Shown here piece by piece: positions 20,268 to 22,106 of a stretch of 22,106 nt of DNA (position 1 is the stretch's first letter; each line of letters begins with the position of its first letter). Source of the DNA: an uncultured Bacilli bacterium. GTDB lineage: Bacteria; Bacillota_I; Bacilli_A; RF39; UBA660. A program made the translations under genes and the position numbers. The DNA lies in contig CALVRK010000004.1 in NCBI GenBank assembly GCA_944358565.1, positions 1-22,106 of the forward strand, written 5' to 3'. Under the pieces are notes generated by a model, which ran no database searches, had not been told where the DNA came from, and worked only from the letters and a program-made list of their open reading frames with translations.

Positions 20268-22040
20268 ATGCTTGGAACAATAGTTGGAATTGAAGAAGAT
20301 ACAGTTTTATTGAAATTAGCAATTAATTTAAATGAATTTCAAAGTTTAGTTAATTTACATGTGGTAATGGAAGATGGAGATAAATTATTAGTTGGAGAAA
20401 TTGTCGATATTAAAGATGGAATTGCTTACATTAATTTAATGGGAGAGTTTATTAATAACGAGTTTGTTTTTGGTGTTATTAGAAAACCATCTTTTGGAGC
20501 TAAGGTTAAGTTGATTTCTAAAGAAAAGATTCCGATGATAATTAGTGTAGCTGATTATAAAGAAAAGGAAGATGTATATATTGGTGAGAGTCCAGTATAT
20601 CCAGGAGTAAGAATTGGTTTTGATATTAATTCGTTTTTTGCGAATCATTTTGCGGTTTTTGGTTCAACTGGTAGCGGTAAATCATGGGGAGTTGCGAGAC
20701 TTTTACAAAGTATATTTGATAAGAAAATGACCGTTCCATATAGAGCAAGTATATTTATATTTGATGCTTATGGAGAATATCATAGCGCTTTTAAAGATAT
20801 AAGTAAAAAAGTTCCGGAGCTTAGTTTTAAAGCTTATACGACAAATGTTAATATTAGTGATACGGAAATTTTAAAGATTCCTTTATGGTTACTTACAGTT
20901 GATGATATTGCATTACTTTTGAATGCAGAATCACCAACACAACTTCCAATAATTGAAAAAGCGCTTAAATTAGTTGGACTTTTTGTCAGAGATGAAAGTG
21001 AAGTTATTAAACAGAAAAATGATATTATTGCAAGAGCTGTTTTGGATATATTATCTAGTGGTAAGAATGCCGCACAAATTCGCGATCAAATCTTTTCAAT
21101 TCTTTCGTCTTACCATACAAAAGATTTGAATTTGGAAACGCAAATTTATCAACCTGGTTATGTACGCTCATTAAAGCAGTGTTTAATTATTGATGCGTCT
21201 GGGAAACTTAGGGAAATGGAATTACTTACTAATTTTATGCAGTCATTTTTGGATGAAAGTATTGAACTTTCAATGCCAGATGGTTCATTTATGTATGGAC
21301 TTGAGGATTTGAAAATGGCTTTAGATTTTGCTTTACTTTCTGAGGGGGCTTTTAATAGTAATAAAGTATATGATGAAAATAATGTTTTAAAAGTTCGTTT
21401 ACATACTTTGATAAATGGTGATTATGCAAGATATTTTGAATGCGATAGATATGTCACTAAAGATGAATATATTAAAGAATTACTTATGGCTCCAAATGGA
21501 CGGAAGGCTCAAATTATTAACTTTAATATTAACTATGTTGATGATAGATTCGCTAAAATAATTACAAAGATTTATTCTAAGTTACTTTTTGATTATGCGA
21601 AAAATTTAAAACAAAGAGCATCAATACCTTTCCATATTATTTTGGAAGAAGCACACAGATATGTTCAAAATGATAATGACGTTAATTTACTTGGATATAA
21701 TATTTTTGAGAGAATTACTAAGGAAGGACGTAAATATGGAGTGCTTTTAGGGCTTATTTCTCAAAGGCCTTCTGATTTATCGGAAACATCTATCTCACAA
21801 TGTAGTAATTTCCTTATATTTAAGATGTTACATCCAAGAGATATTCAATATATTAGAGATATGGTTCCAAATATTACTAATGAAATTGTTAAAAGACTTA
21901 GAATATTACAACCTGGTAATTGTATAGGTTTTGGAAGTGCTTTTCATGTTCCCGTTTTAATTAAAATGGATAAGCCAGATCCAGCACCATCTTCTAGTAG
22001 TTGTGATATTTCAGCAAATTGGTTTATTGATAGAGAATAA
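20268..22040 (+). CDS. HerA-like hexameric ATPase (DUF87 family)
   Basis: A 590-aa protein with the domain order of HerA/FtsK-clade ATPases. A small N-terminal beta-barrel (HAS-barrel-like, about 1-75: GTIVGIEED...GEIVDIKDG) leads to Walker A FGSTGSGKSWG (GSTGSGKS at 132-139), FIFDAYGEYHSAF just after it, Walker B IILEEAHRY starting at about 457, and LISQRPSDL with a likely sensor Gln/Arg. HerA pumps DNA during end resection with NurA in archaea; bacterial relatives act alone, with NurA-like nucleases, or in defence islands. No nuclease partner is in the window, and codon use looks like the neighbours'. The start at 20268 follows AGGGTGAT; a GTG nine bases earlier falls inside that site. The cellular role is undetermined. 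Confidence 0.85.
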   Translation: MLGTIVGIEEDTVLLKLAINLNEFQSLVNLHVVMEDGDKLLVGEIVDIKDGIAYINLMGEFINNEFVFGVIRKPSFGAKVKLISKEKIPMIISVADYKEKEDVYIGESPVYPGVRIGFDINSFFANHFAVFGSTGSGKSWGVARLLQSIFDKKMTVPYRASIFIFDAYGEYHSAFKDISKKVPELSFKAYTTNVNISDTEILKIPLWLLTVDDIALLLNAESPTQLPIIEKALKLVGLFVRDESEVIKQKNDIIARAVLDILSSGKNAAQIRDQIFSILSSYHTKDLNLETQIYQPGYVRSLKQCLIIDASGKLREMELLTNFMQSFLDESIELSMPDGSFMYGLEDLKMALDFALLSEGAFNSNKVYDENNVLKVRLHTLINGDYARYFECDRYVTKDEYIKELLMAPNGRKAQIINFNINYVDDRFAKIITKIYSKLLFDYAKNLKQRASIPFHIILEEAHRYVQNDNDVNLLGYNIFERITKEGRKYGVLLGLISQRPSDLSETSISQCSNFLIFKMLHPRDIQYIRDMVPNITNEIVKRLRILQPGNCIGFGSAFHVPVLIKMDKPDPAPSSSSCDISANWFIDRE

Positions 22041-22065
22041 TATTTTAAAAATATTATTCTTTTTT
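22035..22065 (+). terminator. HerA-like gene terminator
   Basis: A perfect 11-bp stem, GAATAATATTT with AAATATTATTC, has a three-base loop and is followed by six T. The stop codon is in the left arm. Confidence 0.8.
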
Positions 22066-22106
22066 GAAGGAAAAGGGATATGTTTTGTCGTATGTTTTAT
22101 ATAGAA
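22065..22106 (+). repeat. Second copy of the promoter-like dispersed repeat
   Basis: It matches 2541-2582 at 38 of 42 bases by eye, including TTTTGTCGTATGTT and TATATAGA. As at 2541, it begins in the T-run of a terminator. The window ends here, so the gene behind it is not visible; an Rpn-type gene would be the expectation. Confidence 0.7.

Overview
The window is a very AT-rich chromosomal segment from a low-GC Firmicute of the Bacilli/Erysipelotrichia/RF39-like sphere. Gene content is Bacillus-like (ffh, sufC-D-S, an RNase J, miaB followed at a distance by cotE, rpsP-khpA, yqeG-yqeH). TGA is used as a normal stop, so this is not a Mycoplasma-code genome. Two genes look like spore-coat proteins (a CotE homologue and a CotD-like protein), so the lineage sporulates or descends from a sporulator. 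The species cannot be named from sequence alone.

Layout. 1-118: 3' end of a hairpin-rich transcript with a terminator. 191-1498: ffh. 1499-2612: a decayed rhuM-type gene lying between the ffh 3' end and a degraded second copy of that same 3' end. 2613-3623: an Rpn/PD-(D/E)XK transposase-like nuclease gene with a 12-bp tandem repeat. 3664-3936 (-): CotD-like protein. 4060-4869: unknown protein. 4872-5237 (-): HIT protein. 5395-8123: a compact suf operon (sufC, a short sufD-like gene, sufS) without sufU or sufB. 8195-9590: unknown helical protein, then a diacylglycerol-kinase-type lipid kinase. 9592-9907: a non-annotated convergent module that has the architecture of a type I toxin-antitoxin locus. 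10030-11676: RNase J2-like protein with altered metal ligands. 11751-15257: miaB, a single-pass membrane protein, cotE. 15303-15998: histidine phosphatase. 16073-16599: rpsP-khpA. 16664-17405: two prepilin-like proteins. 17470-18639: D-Ala-D-Ala carboxypeptidase. 18737-20213: yqeG-yqeH. 20268-22040: HerA-like ATPase. 22065-22106: start of a repeat otherwise seen just upstream of the Rpn gene.

Most genes are housekeeping (protein targeting, Fe-S assembly, RNA decay, tRNA modification, ribosome assembly, wall remodelling). Transcription units are short. Many consist of an extended -10 promoter (TGnTAnnnT) directly abutting a Shine-Dalgarno sequence, and a small hairpin terminator that often includes the stop codon.

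The strongest unexplained signal is the 9592-9907 module. A 25-residue hydrophobic ORF on the minus strand has a good promoter, a Shine-Dalgarno sequence buried in its own 5' leader, and a terminator. A convergent, separately promoted RNA of about 110 nt covers its 3' UTR. Second is the ffh-tail duplication around the rhuM remnant, together with the dispersed promoter-like repeat seen again at the window edge.
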